Below are positions 8,584 through 16,017 of a stretch of DNA of 33,804 nucleotides, in pieces; the stretch's first letter is position 1, and every line of letters starts with the position of its first letter. The stretch comes from Clostridia bacterium (GTDB taxonomy: Bacteria; Bacillota; Clostridia; Christensenellales; Borkfalkiaceae). The position numbers and the translations under genes are program-made. The stretch is from positions 1-33,804 of the forward strand of contig CAAGAU010000004.1 of the NCBI GenBank assembly GCA_900767885.1. The letters run 5' to 3'. Under the pieces are notes generated by a model. The model made no database searches, was not told where the DNA came from, and saw nothing but the letters and a program-made list of their open reading frames with translations.

Positions 8584-9270
8584 TTAAATTACGTTATACT
8601 TGGCTATCAGTTTTACGAGATAACCTAGTTTATCCGAAAAATTTTTCCGCTCGCAGTCGTTCACGGCTCGGGCGGAATATTTTTTTACGTCCGTCTCGAT
8701 TTTATCAAGTTCGTCAGTTTCGAATACGTCGGACGATTTTTTCTTTATTTTTTCGCAGTACGAAAGAATTTCGCCGTAATTTAACCCGAAGTCGCTCTCG
8801 GCTCCCCATAATTTTGCGGTCGGAAGGTATTCCGCTCGTCTGAACGGGTTGTCCGAAAAAACCTGCGGAATAATCGACGGCGACGGGTTGTCGGAACGAT
8901 AGTTTCCGACGAGTTTATTGCGCGATTTTTCGCGTAGTTTACAAAAAGAATTTTGCAGCGTAAGCGCGGCAGCAAGAAAGAACGATACGGCGGCAAGCGC
9001 AATCGCGACAATTCCGCACTTAATGGTTAAAAGCGGTAAATTACCGATTAGCGCGTCGGCGGCAAACTTGGTTAAAGTCAGGCAATAAGACGAAAAAGCG
9101 GATATTGTTACGGCTGATTTGGTAGCCGCTCTTATTTTTCTGAATATCGCTCCCGCGCATAAAAGAACAAAAAAACTTACGCAAAAAAAAGTCGGCGCGA
9201 CGAGCGGATAAACGGGCGTTAAATTTACCGATGAGATAAAAGACAAAAATTCGTCGATGTGATTTTCCAT
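8584..9270 (-). CDS. Hypothetical membrane protein, 228 aa
   Basis: No family recognised. Three hydrophobic segments occupy roughly the first 110 residues, followed by a charged cytoplasmic domain with a DELDKIETDVKKY helix. The likely start is the ATG at 9270 (MENHIDEF), since upstream in-frame residues are not hydrophobic or domain-like; neither start has a good ribosome binding site. It is divergent from spoIIID, with 131 bp between starts, and convergent with uxaC. A role in sporulation can be suspected only from that position. Confidence 0.6.
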   Translation of the reverse strand: MENHIDEFLSFISSVNLTPVYPLVAPTFFCVSFFVLLCAGAIFRKIRAATKSAVTISAFSSYCLTLTKFAADALIGNLPLLTIKCGIVAIALAAVSFFLAAALTLQNSFCKLREKSRNKLVGNYRSDNPSPSIIPQVFSDNPFRRAEYLPTAKLWGAESDFGLNYGEILSYCEKIKKKSSDVFETDELDKIETDVKKYSARAVNDCERKNFSDKLGYLVKLIAKYNVI

Positions 9271-9353
9271 ACAGACCCGATTATTGCCTGAATTTTGCGG
9301 TTTAAAACGCGCGATGACAAATTGCTTAAAATTTTTCGTCTTGAGGGGCACGC

Positions 9354-9382
9354 GAATAAAAGCGAATTTCGCCGCATAGGAT
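9354..9382 (+). promoter_or_regulatory. Possible sigma-E-like promoter of spoIIID
   Basis: GAATAAA (9354-9360) and CATAGGAT (9375-9382) are 14 bp apart, about 20 bp before the start codon. The CATA-type -10 resembles mother-cell sigma-E promoters, which drive spoIIID in Bacillus. The -35 is only a partial match. Confidence 0.3.
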
Positions 9383-9401
9383 ATACGGACGAGGTAAGTT
9401 C

Positions 9402-9647
9402 GTGTATTACGACGTTGACGAAAGAGTTTTAAAGGAAGCCGATTTTGTTATAAGTCGCGGCGCGACGGTAAGGTCCGCCGCCGCGTGTTTCGGCGTGAGC
9501 AAATCGACCGTGCATTACGATTTAACCGTAAGATTGCCTTTTTTAGACGAAATGCGCGCGCAAAAAGTAAAGCGCGTGTTTTCGGTAAACTTATCCGAAC
9601 GGCATATCCGCGGCGGAATGGCAACGCGATTAAAGTATAAAAAATAG
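9402..9647 (+). CDS. spoIIID: Sporulation transcription regulator SpoIIID
   Basis: 81 residues, close to the usual 80-95. The helix-turn-helix reads ACFGVSKSTVHYDLTVRLP and the C-terminal basic helix RHIRGGMATRLKYKK matches the hallmark R-H-x-R-G-G-x-A-T-x-L-K-Y of SpoIIID. In Bacillus and Clostridium it is a mother-cell regulator that switches sigma-E to sigma-K genes. The start codon is GTG, with GAGG seven bases upstream. This gene is the best evidence that the organism forms spores. Known neighbours such as spoIIQ or mreB are not present here. Confidence 0.93.
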   Translation: MYYDVDERVLKEADFVISRGATVRSAAACFGVSKSTVHYDLTVRLPFLDEMRAQKVKRVFSVNLSERHIRGGMATRLKYKK

Positions 9648-9667
9648 CGGCGTTTTAGCCGTATTTC

Positions 9668-9696
9668 TTGACAAAAATCAACTTTAGTGATAAACT
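9668..9696 (+). promoter_or_regulatory. Promoter of the YegP-like gene
   Basis: TTGACA (9668-9673), a 17-bp spacer and TAAACT (9691-9696). The predicted start is about 9703, leaving a 22-base leader with GGAG before the ATG at 9725. The TTG of the -35 box is also in frame with the gene but cannot be its start. Confidence 0.75.
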
Positions 9697-9724
9697 TAAA
9701 GCAGAAAAACGCTTGGAGAAAGTT

Positions 9725-10882
9725 ATGAAGCAAATATTTGAATTTGTAATTGCGCATCTTCCGCTCATAGCGGCGATTTTCGCGTTTACGGTAGCGGCGG
9801 TTATAATTCTTGTCGTCGTTATCGAGTGTGCGAAAAAGCGTAAATCCGCGGCGAGCGCGCGCGAAGAAGTCGACGGTGAAAAAACGGACGGCGTTTCGGT
9901 TGTCGTCGATAACGGGGAGAAAGCGCAAAGCGCAGAGCCGCTTGTGCAAAACGAGAGCGAAGAAACGAACGAAATCGTTGAAAAAACGGAGGAAGAAAAT
10001 ATGGCAAAGATCAATGACGCTGCGGTTAAGGTCAATAAGACCGAGCCTGCGAAAAAAACTGCGGTAAAACCCGCGGCACAAGCGAAAAAGTCCGAGGCGG
10101 CGACCAAAAAGGCTGCGCCTGCGGCTAAATCGTCGACGGTTGAAAAAACCGACGCCGGGGCTAAAAAAATTATCGGTAAATGGGTAATCAAGGAAAAGGG
10201 CGAAGGCGAATTCGTCGCGTTTCTGTACGCTAATAACGGCGAACTTATTCTGACCAGCGAGATTTACGCGTCGGAAGACAGCGCGAGAACGGGTATAGAA
10301 ACCATAAAGAAGAACATCGGCGGCGACGTCCAGATTTATAAGGACAAAAATCGTAATTTTTATTTTAAACTTAAAAGCGTTAAAAACAGAATTTTATGCG
10401 TAGGCGAAACCTATAAAACGCGCGATTTATGCGAAAGCGCGGTGGAATCGGTCAAACGCTTTGCCGATTCGCCCGTGCAGGACGGCGTAGAAAAAGATAT
10501 AACCGTTATAAAGTACGTTCTGCCCAAAAAAGAACCCAAAGCAGACGAACGCAGCGCATACAGCGGAAAATGGGTGATAGAGAAAGACGAAGATACTTAT
10601 ATGGCTAAACTGTTCGCTTCCAACGGCGAGTTGCTTTTAAACAGCGAAAGCTACGTTTCTTACGCTTCGGCAAAGTCGGCTATCGAAACAATAAAGACCA
10701 ACGGTATAGCGGGCAACTTTATCATCGACAGCGACAAAAAAGGCAGGTACTTTTTTAAACTTCGCAGCGCGCAGAAGGCAACGCTTTGCATAGGCGAAAC
10801 TTACGCTCAACTTTCGGCTTGCCAGAGCGCGATAGAAAGCGTAAGAAGGTTTTTAAAAACCGCGAAACTCGTCGAATGTTAA
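9725..10882 (+). CDS. Membrane-anchored protein with four DUF1508/YegP-like repeats
   Basis: 385 residues. Residues about 8-30 form one membrane segment. A long low-complexity linker rich in Ala, Lys and Glu follows to about residue 150. The rest holds two paired modules, each starting GKWVI and containing NGELILTSE or NGELLLNSE, then a second half-module with FYFKLKS or YFFKLRS and CxGETY. This N-G-E-x-x-x-x-S-E pattern with a following SAxxxIExIK helix is that of DUF1508 (YegP), which usually occurs as one tandem pair in a small soluble protein. Here there are two pairs behind a membrane anchor. Function unknown. Its stop is three bases from the convergent gene's stop. Confidence 0.8.
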   Translation: MKQIFEFVIAHLPLIAAIFAFTVAAVIILVVVIECAKKRKSAASAREEVDGEKTDGVSVVVDNGEKAQSAEPLVQNESEETNEIVEKTEEENMAKINDAAVKVNKTEPAKKTAVKPAAQAKKSEAATKKAAPAAKSSTVEKTDAGAKKIIGKWVIKEKGEGEFVAFLYANNGELILTSEIYASEDSARTGIETIKKNIGGDVQIYKDKNRNFYFKLKSVKNRILCVGETYKTRDLCESAVESVKRFADSPVQDGVEKDITVIKYVLPKKEPKADERSAYSGKWVIEKDEDTYMAKLFASNGELLLNSESYVSYASAKSAIETIKTNGIAGNFIIDSDKKGRYFFKLRSAQKATLCIGETYAQLSACQSAIESVRRFLKTAKLVEC

Positions 10883-10885
10883 AAT

Positions 10886-11659
10886 TTATAGCGAGCGTTT
10901 TGCAAAAAGCACTTGTATAACAGAGTAGACTAAAAACGCCGCGCCGCATATTATATACCATACGGGAAAGATCGTAAAGCGACTTGTAAAAAGTAAAATC
11001 AGGCCGTATAAGGCGGTTTTTCGCGCTTTTTTGCGGTCGAATATAAAAAATGATTTTAACACGTCGGGTTTTTCGCGTTTCAGCGTAAATCCGTAACCGA
11101 GTAATTCGTCGTCATCCGATATAAGCGGGTACACGGCGGCTAAATCGATTGATTTTACTCCGCGCGCGCTTTTTAAAAAAGCGCGCGCGGTTTCCGTATA
11201 ATTCAATGCGAAAATTATAATTTTGTTTGCGCCGTTTAAAGATAAAGCATTAAAAATATCGTCAGGGTTCGTTTCGGGATATTTAACTGCAAAGACCAGT
11301 TTATAGTCGTCTATAAAAATTTCGTCGCCGCTTACGGAATACTTTTTATCTGTTTTTTCAAGAGTTTTAAGCGCAAAATATCCGCGTTTTTCTGTCGGCA
11401 GTGAAGCGATGGCGGTTTGCAGTCTGAATAAAGTTTCGTCGCTTGTATTGGCGGCGATTTTTTTCGAGTTTTTAACCGAAATAAAAAATAAGTACGCGCA
11501 AACGCTTGCCGCGGCGGTTAAAGCCGCAATAATTATAGCCGCCGCCGATTTCCGCAAATAAAATATTGCCACCGCGTAAGCGGATAAGTAAGATGCCGCC
11601 ACTACGAAAATCAAGTCGGAAATATATGAAATTTTAAGTTTTGTTCTGTCGCTTTCCAT
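10886..11659 (-). CDS. Hypothetical membrane protein, 257 aa
   Basis: No family recognised. Two hydrophobic segments lie near the N terminus (about residues 12-33 and 36-62). A soluble domain of about 140 residues contains DEIFIDDYKLVFAVKYPETNPDD and the like, and two hydrophobic segments close the protein (ALYGLILLFTSRF and the VWYIICGAAFLVYSVIQVLF region). It is divergent from nadD and convergent with the YegP-like gene with only three bases between stops and no terminator, so the two transcripts should overlap at their 3' ends. No clear ribosome binding site precedes the ATG. Confidence 0.65.
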   Translation of the reverse strand: MESDRTKLKISYISDLIFVVAASYLSAYAVAIFYLRKSAAAIIIAALTAAASVCAYLFFISVKNSKKIAANTSDETLFRLQTAIASLPTEKRGYFALKTLEKTDKKYSVSGDEIFIDDYKLVFAVKYPETNPDDIFNALSLNGANKIIIFALNYTETARAFLKSARGVKSIDLAAVYPLISDDDELLGYGFTLKREKPDVLKSFFIFDRKKARKTALYGLILLFTSRFTIFPVWYIICGAAFLVYSVIQVLFAKRSL

Positions 11660-11696
11660 AATAGATTATTATCGACCGAAAATTTATTCTATAAAC

Positions 11697-11725
11697 TTGT
11701 ATTTTTGCGTAAAATGTGCTAAAAT
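11697..11725 (+). promoter_or_regulatory. Promoter of nadD-yqeK, predicted leaderless
   Basis: TTGTAT (11697-11702), a 17-bp spacer with an extended TGC, and TAAAAT (11720-11725). Seven bases on is 11732, the A of the ATG. There is no Shine-Dalgarno sequence. Confidence 0.7.
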
Positions 11726-11731
11726 GTAAGT

Positions 11732-12871
11732 ATGAAGAGGTTGCTTTTCTTCGGCGGAACTTTCGATCCGCCTCATACGGAACACGTTAATATGCTTAAA
11801 GCGGCCGTTGCGGAGTTCTCACCCGACAAATCGGTGGTAATGCCGACGTTTATTCCGCCGCATAAGCAAACGCTGTATTGCGCGCCGTCCGAGTGCAGAC
11901 TCGAAATGTCAAAGATCGCGTTCGGTAAAATTCCCACGGTAACCGTCGACGATTATGAGATAAAAGCGGCGGGAAAAAGTTATTCGTATATCACGCTTAA
12001 CGCGCTTAAAGCAAAATATCCAGATTACGAAATTTTGTTTTTAATGGGTACGGATATGCTTTCGAGCTTTTCTTCCTGGAAAAATCCCGAGGAAATTTTA
12101 AGGCTTTGCACTCCGCTGCTGTGCGTGCGTTCGGGCGAGGGCGAAACCGCCGAAAAGACGGTGGCCGATTTTTACGATAAATTTTCGGTTAAGCCGCCGG
12201 TGCTTTCGTACGAGGGCAAGGAAATTTCGAGTACGGAATATAAAATTTATAAAATGCTCGGCTTACCCGTCGGCGGCGGGATAAGCGAAACGGTCGAAGA
12301 GTATATTGATGAAAAAAACATATACTGCGGCGATGAAAAATTCAGATCTATTCGCGAAAATTTAAAACCCGAGCGGATAAAACATACGGCGGGCGTGGTG
12401 CTTTACGCACTTAAAAAATGCGGCTATTACGGACTTGATAAAAATAAGGTTTTAACCGCCGCGCTTTTGCACGATTGCGCCAAGTATAAATCGGCGAAAG
12501 ATTATCCCGACTTTACTATGCCAAAGGGTGTTCCCGCTCCCGTGGAACATCAATATCTGGGCGCGTATATAGCCGAGGAAATTCTCGGCGTAACCGACGA
12601 AGAAGTATTAAACGCCATCCGTTATCACACGAGCGGCAGACCCGGTATGGGTAATCTCGAGAAACTCGTTTTCACTGCCGATATGCTCGAAAAAGGCAGG
12701 TCTTACGACGGAGTGGATAAACTGCGGGCGGAAGCGGATAAGGACTTTGAAACCGGGTTCAGACTCGCGCTGTTGCAGTCTTACAAATTCGTTATAAATT
12801 CGGGTAAACCCGTTTACGGTTTAACCGAAAAAGCAATAAATTATTATTCAGGAGGTAATTATGAACTCTGA
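11732..12871 (+). CDS. nadD: NadD-YqeK fusion: nicotinate mononucleotide adenylyltransferase and HD hydrolase
   Basis: 379 residues, two enzymes in one chain. Residues 1-195 are NadD, which joins nicotinate mononucleotide to ATP in NAD synthesis: GGTFDPPHTEH at 8-18, LFLMGTDMLSSFSSW in the middle and an ISSTEYK in place of the usual ISSTxIR. From about residue 205 a YqeK-type HD domain follows, with an early His in RIKHTAG, the LLHDCAKYK motif (His247-Asp248), EHQYLGA and AIRYHTSGRPGM. YqeK enzymes cleave diadenosine tetraphosphate. The two are separate neighbouring genes in Bacillus and fused in a number of Clostridia. It overlaps rsfS by 11 bases. Confidence 0.95.
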   Translation: MKRLLFFGGTFDPPHTEHVNMLKAAVAEFSPDKSVVMPTFIPPHKQTLYCAPSECRLEMSKIAFGKIPTVTVDDYEIKAAGKSYSYITLNALKAKYPDYEILFLMGTDMLSSFSSWKNPEEILRLCTPLLCVRSGEGETAEKTVADFYDKFSVKPPVLSYEGKEISSTEYKIYKMLGLPVGGGISETVEEYIDEKNIYCGDEKFRSIRENLKPERIKHTAGVVLYALKKCGYYGLDKNKVLTAALLHDCAKYKSAKDYPDFTMPKGVPAPVEHQYLGAYIAEEILGVTDEEVLNAIRYHTSGRPGMGNLEKLVFTADMLEKGRSYDGVDKLRAEADKDFETGFRLALLQSYKFVINSGKPVYGLTEKAINYYSGGNYEL

Positions 12872-13208
12872 AACCAAAGCGAAAATCATTTGCGACGAAC
12901 TTATTGCCAAAAAGGCTTTTGACGTTTTAAAAATCGACGTAAAAGAAAAAACGCCGATTGCCGATTATTTTATCATCGCAAGCGGAAAATCCACCACGCA
13001 GGTGGGTTCGCTTACCGAGTACGCCATGGAGGCGGTGGAAAAAGCGGGCGGCGAAGTTTTGCGTAAGGAAGGTCTTGACGATTGTCGTTGGGCGGTAGTC
13101 GATTTCGGCGACGTGATTCTGCACGTGTTCAACGACGAAACGCGCTTATTCTATCATCTCGAAAGGTTGTGGGAAAACGGCAACAACGTCGAAAAAATCG
13201 ACGGCTGA
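12861..13208 (+). CDS. rsfS: Ribosomal silencing factor RsfS
   Basis: 115 residues, as expected. RsfS binds ribosomal protein uL14 and blocks subunit joining when nutrients are short. The hallmarks are present: KTPIADYFIIASGKSTTQV, the conserved RKEGLDDCRWAVVDFGDVILHVF block, and a final F-Y-x-L-E-R-L-W. A GGAGG site sits inside the end of nadD-yqeK, which gives translational coupling. The order nadD-yqeK-rsfS is widespread in Firmicutes. A long hairpin follows at 13232. Confidence 0.96.
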   Translation: MNSETKAKIICDELIAKKAFDVLKIDVKEKTPIADYFIIASGKSTTQVGSLTEYAMEAVEKAGGEVLRKEGLDDCRWAVVDFGDVILHVFNDETRLFYHLERLWENGNNVEKIDG

Positions 13209-13231
13209 TATTTCATCGTTTCAGCCCCGGC

Positions 13232-13273
13232 ATATAATCGGGCGCGCCGAAAGGCGCCCCCGATTATATATTT
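13232..13273 (+). terminator. Long hairpin after rsfS, probable terminator
   Basis: A 17-bp stem with one C-C mismatch (13232-13248 with 13253-13269) and a GAAA tetraloop, followed by ATTTT. The U-tract is short, so termination may be incomplete. The rest of the gap to 13349 is AT-rich without further features. Confidence 0.65.
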
Positions 13274-13349
13274 TGGTAGCGGTATACGTCGAATTTTGCG
13301 CGAACGCGCATATTCATTATATAAATATAAAGAAAAGAGTAAAAAATAA

Positions 13350-13378
13350 TTTACAAACTTATAAATTTAGTGTATACT
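13350..13378 (+). promoter_or_regulatory. Promoter of the comM operon
   Basis: TTTACA (13350-13355), a 17-bp spacer and TATACT (13373-13378). The predicted start is near 13385. The leader contains a GGAG site before the ATG at 13411. Confidence 0.75.
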
Positions 13379-13410
13379 TGCAATATCTATCAGCTTAGGA
13401 GTGGGGCGAT

Positions 13411-14931
13411 ATGCTTGCAAAAGACGTGGGATTCGTAATATTCGGATTAGACGGCGTACCCGTAGACGTCGAAGTGGACGTAAACGCGGGACTGTATTCG
13501 TTCGATATAGTAGGCTTGCCCGACGCCGCCGTTAAGGAGAGCAAGGAAAGAGTGCGTTCCGCAGTCAAAAACAGCGGACGGAAATTCCCAAACCATAAGA
13601 TTACGGTAAATCTTGCTCCTGCCGAACTTAAAAAAGAGGGAGCGATGCTCGATTTGCCGATAGCGGTCGCGGTGGTAAAATCCACGGGCGAGTTAGGCGC
13701 GGCGGATATAGGCAGGGCGGTTATGCTCGGCGAGTTGTCGCTGGACGGTTCTATCCGCGCGGTAAACGGTATTCTGCCCATTCTCATTTCAGCCAAACAG
13801 CGCGGCTATAAGGAAGTAATAATTCCTTACGCCAACGCCAAAGAGGGCGGATTTATAGAGGGTATAACCATCAAAACGGCAAAAACGCTTGCCGAGGTGT
13901 GCGATTATTTTCAGGGTACGGGCGACCTTCCTACCGTTGAGGCTCTGACTTACGACGAAGTAAAAAACGAAAGCGAGTATAAGAGCGATCTTAAATTTGT
14001 AAAAGGTCAATACGTTGCCAAACGCGCGCTTGAAGTAGCGGTAAGCGGCAATCATAACATAATTCTCGTAGGACCGCCGGGCGCGGGCAAAACCATGCTT
14101 GCCAAGTGCGTTCCGTCGATTATGCCCGAAATGAGTTTCGACGAGGCTCTCGAAACCACTAAAATTCACAGCGTGGCGGGTAAACTTTCCCAAAACGAGG
14201 GAATAATTTCTAAACGCCCGTTTTTAACGCCGCACCATACGGCGAGTAACGTTTCGCTCGTCGGCGGCGGCTCATCGGCAAAGCCGGGACTTATAAGTCT
14301 GGCGCATAACGGCGTGTTGTTTCTGGACGAGATGCCGGAATACACCCGCTCTATGCTCGAAAGTCTGCGCCAACCGCTCGAGGATCGGGTAATAACCGTT
14401 TCCCGTGCGCGAGCAAACGTTTCCTATCCGGCGAGTTTTATGCTCGTGGGCAGTATGAACCCTTGCCCGTGCGGCTATTATGGCGACAAAAACGGCAAAT
14501 GCACCTGTACGCAAACGCAAATTTTAAAGTATAAGTCCAAAATTTCGGGTCCCCTTCTTGACAGGGTGGACATACGGGTTACGGTGGACGCGGTAAAGTT
14601 TGACGAACTCAATTCCGTTGCGGAAGAAGAACCGAGCGAAGCGGTCCGCAAGCGCGTGAACGAGGCGCGGCGTATTCAGCGCGAACGGTTTAAAAACGAC
14701 GGAATAAGCACTAATTCCGAAATGTCCGAGCGCGAGATAAAAAAATATTGCGCCTTAACGCCCGAGTGCAACGAAATTTTAAAAAGGTCGTTCGAATATC
14801 TTCACTTATCCGCACGCGCGCGCAGTCGTATAATAAAAGTCGCCCGCACGATAGCCGATTTAGACGGTTCTGCGGATATCAGACCTCAACACGTAACCGA
14901 GGCTATAAGTTACAGGAGCGACGATAATTGA
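13411..14931 (+). CDS. comM: YifB/ComM family AAA+ ATPase (Mg chelatase-like)
   Basis: 506 residues, normal length. The N-terminal domain begins with the family signature VDVEVDVNAGLYSFDIVGLPDAAV split around residues 18-40. A Walker A GPPGAGKTML lies at about 221-230, a Walker B with FLDEMPEY follows, then MNPCPCGYYGD with a C-rich insertion (CTCTQTQ). The family encodes a hexameric helicase that in Vibrio promotes branch migration during natural transformation. Many non-competent bacteria also carry it. It overlaps dprA by four bases (TTGA), so the two are translationally coupled. Confidence 0.93.
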   Translation: MLAKDVGFVIFGLDGVPVDVEVDVNAGLYSFDIVGLPDAAVKESKERVRSAVKNSGRKFPNHKITVNLAPAELKKEGAMLDLPIAVAVVKSTGELGAADIGRAVMLGELSLDGSIRAVNGILPILISAKQRGYKEVIIPYANAKEGGFIEGITIKTAKTLAEVCDYFQGTGDLPTVEALTYDEVKNESEYKSDLKFVKGQYVAKRALEVAVSGNHNIILVGPPGAGKTMLAKCVPSIMPEMSFDEALETTKIHSVAGKLSQNEGIISKRPFLTPHHTASNVSLVGGGSSAKPGLISLAHNGVLFLDEMPEYTRSMLESLRQPLEDRVITVSRARANVSYPASFMLVGSMNPCPCGYYGDKNGKCTCTQTQILKYKSKISGPLLDRVDIRVTVDAVKFDELNSVAEEEPSEAVRKRVNEARRIQRERFKNDGISTNSEMSEREIKKYCALTPECNEILKRSFEYLHLSARARSRIIKVARTIADLDGSADIRPQHVTEAISYRSDDN

Positions 14932-16004
14932 TTTTGACAAGCACTCAGAAAGCGGTAGTTTTATTAGACGCTTTTGAAAAACTCGAATACAAGAAAAAAG
15001 CGCAACTTATCGGCGCGTTTTCTTCGCCCGAAAAGTTGTTTACGCTCGAAAAGGATAACAAGCGGCTTTACGCCCGTTTCGAAGAGGTTTTTCCTTCGGT
15101 TGCGGCGGTTCTTCGCAAGAAGGATTTAGTCGAAGAGATGATAAACTCGGCGGTAAAGGGCGCGGACGGCGTAATAACGCTTTTCGACGACGGGTATCCC
15201 GAAAATCTTAAAAACACACCCGTTCCGCCGCTCGCGTTGTACTATAAGGGCAACGCGGATTTGCTTAAAGGCAATAATCGCGTGGCGATAGTAGGCTCGC
15301 GCAAAACTATGAGTTTATATTACGCCGAGGCGGAGAGAGTTTCGAAAGAACTTTCCGAGGCGGGCGTAACCGTTGTAACGGGCATTGCCGACGGCGGCGA
15401 CGACGCGGCGATAAAAGGCGCGATGAAAAGCGGAAAAATAATTTCGGTTTTTGCGGGCGGGCTTAATTGCGGTTACGGGCAGTACAAGTCGGCGCTGGTA
15501 AACGAAATCGCCCGAAACGGACTTTTGCTCACCGAATACCCCGCGGACAGACCCGCGCGTGATTTTACCTATCCCGTAAGAAACAGGATAATCGCGGGGC
15601 TAAGCCGCGCGGCGATAATAGTATCGGGTACGGCTAAAAGCGGAGCGAGGTATACCGCCGCTTACGCCGCGGACTACGGCAGGGATGTTCTTACGTTCCC
15701 TTACGGACTGGGCGTAAAGTCTGGCGAACTGTGCAACGGACTTATCAAACAGGGCGCGACCGTTATAGAAAACGCGGAAGACGCGGCGAACGCGCTGGGG
15801 ATAGAACTTAACGAGAAAAAGCAAATCAAGTTGGAAGGAAACGAACTTGTGATATACGAAAGCATAGTGGAAGGCGTCGGCGACGCCAACAAACTCGTTG
15901 AAAAAACGGGTCTTAAACCTTACGAGGTAGTCGCCGCGCTCGGTATGCTCGAAATGAAAGGCGCGCTTATAAGGAGCGGCGCAGAGTACGAAATAGTAAA
16001 ATAA
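14928..16004 (+). CDS. dprA: DNA processing protein DprA (divergent)
   Basis: 358 residues with a Rossmann DprA core: VAIVGSRKTMSLYYAE, GLLLTEYPADRPARDFTYP, then the well conserved RNRIIAGLSRAAIIVSG and a C-terminal winged-helix-like tail. DprA protects incoming single-stranded DNA and loads RecA. Some positions differ from the family: the GxAxGID-AAH-GAL loop reads GIADGGDDAAIKGAM, so the usual His is Ile, and the LGxGLDxxYP loop reads FAGGLNCGYG. The start is TTG at 14928, with AGGAG nine bases upstream, overlapping the comM stop. Assignment is firm, activity less so. Confidence 0.9.
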   Translation: MILTSTQKAVVLLDAFEKLEYKKKAQLIGAFSSPEKLFTLEKDNKRLYARFEEVFPSVAAVLRKKDLVEEMINSAVKGADGVITLFDDGYPENLKNTPVPPLALYYKGNADLLKGNNRVAIVGSRKTMSLYYAEAERVSKELSEAGVTVVTGIADGGDDAAIKGAMKSGKIISVFAGGLNCGYGQYKSALVNEIARNGLLLTEYPADRPARDFTYPVRNRIIAGLSRAAIIVSGTAKSGARYTAAYAADYGRDVLTFPYGLGVKSGELCNGLIKQGATVIENAEDAANALGIELNEKKQIKLEGNELVIYESIVEGVGDANKLVEKTGLKPYEVVAALGMLEMKGALIRSGAEYEIVK

Positions 16005-16017
16005 CGGAGGCAACCCG

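Noticed and set aside
9668..9724. A TTG start for the YegP-like gene
   Set aside because: The TTG is the -35 box of the promoter, so it is not in the mRNA.
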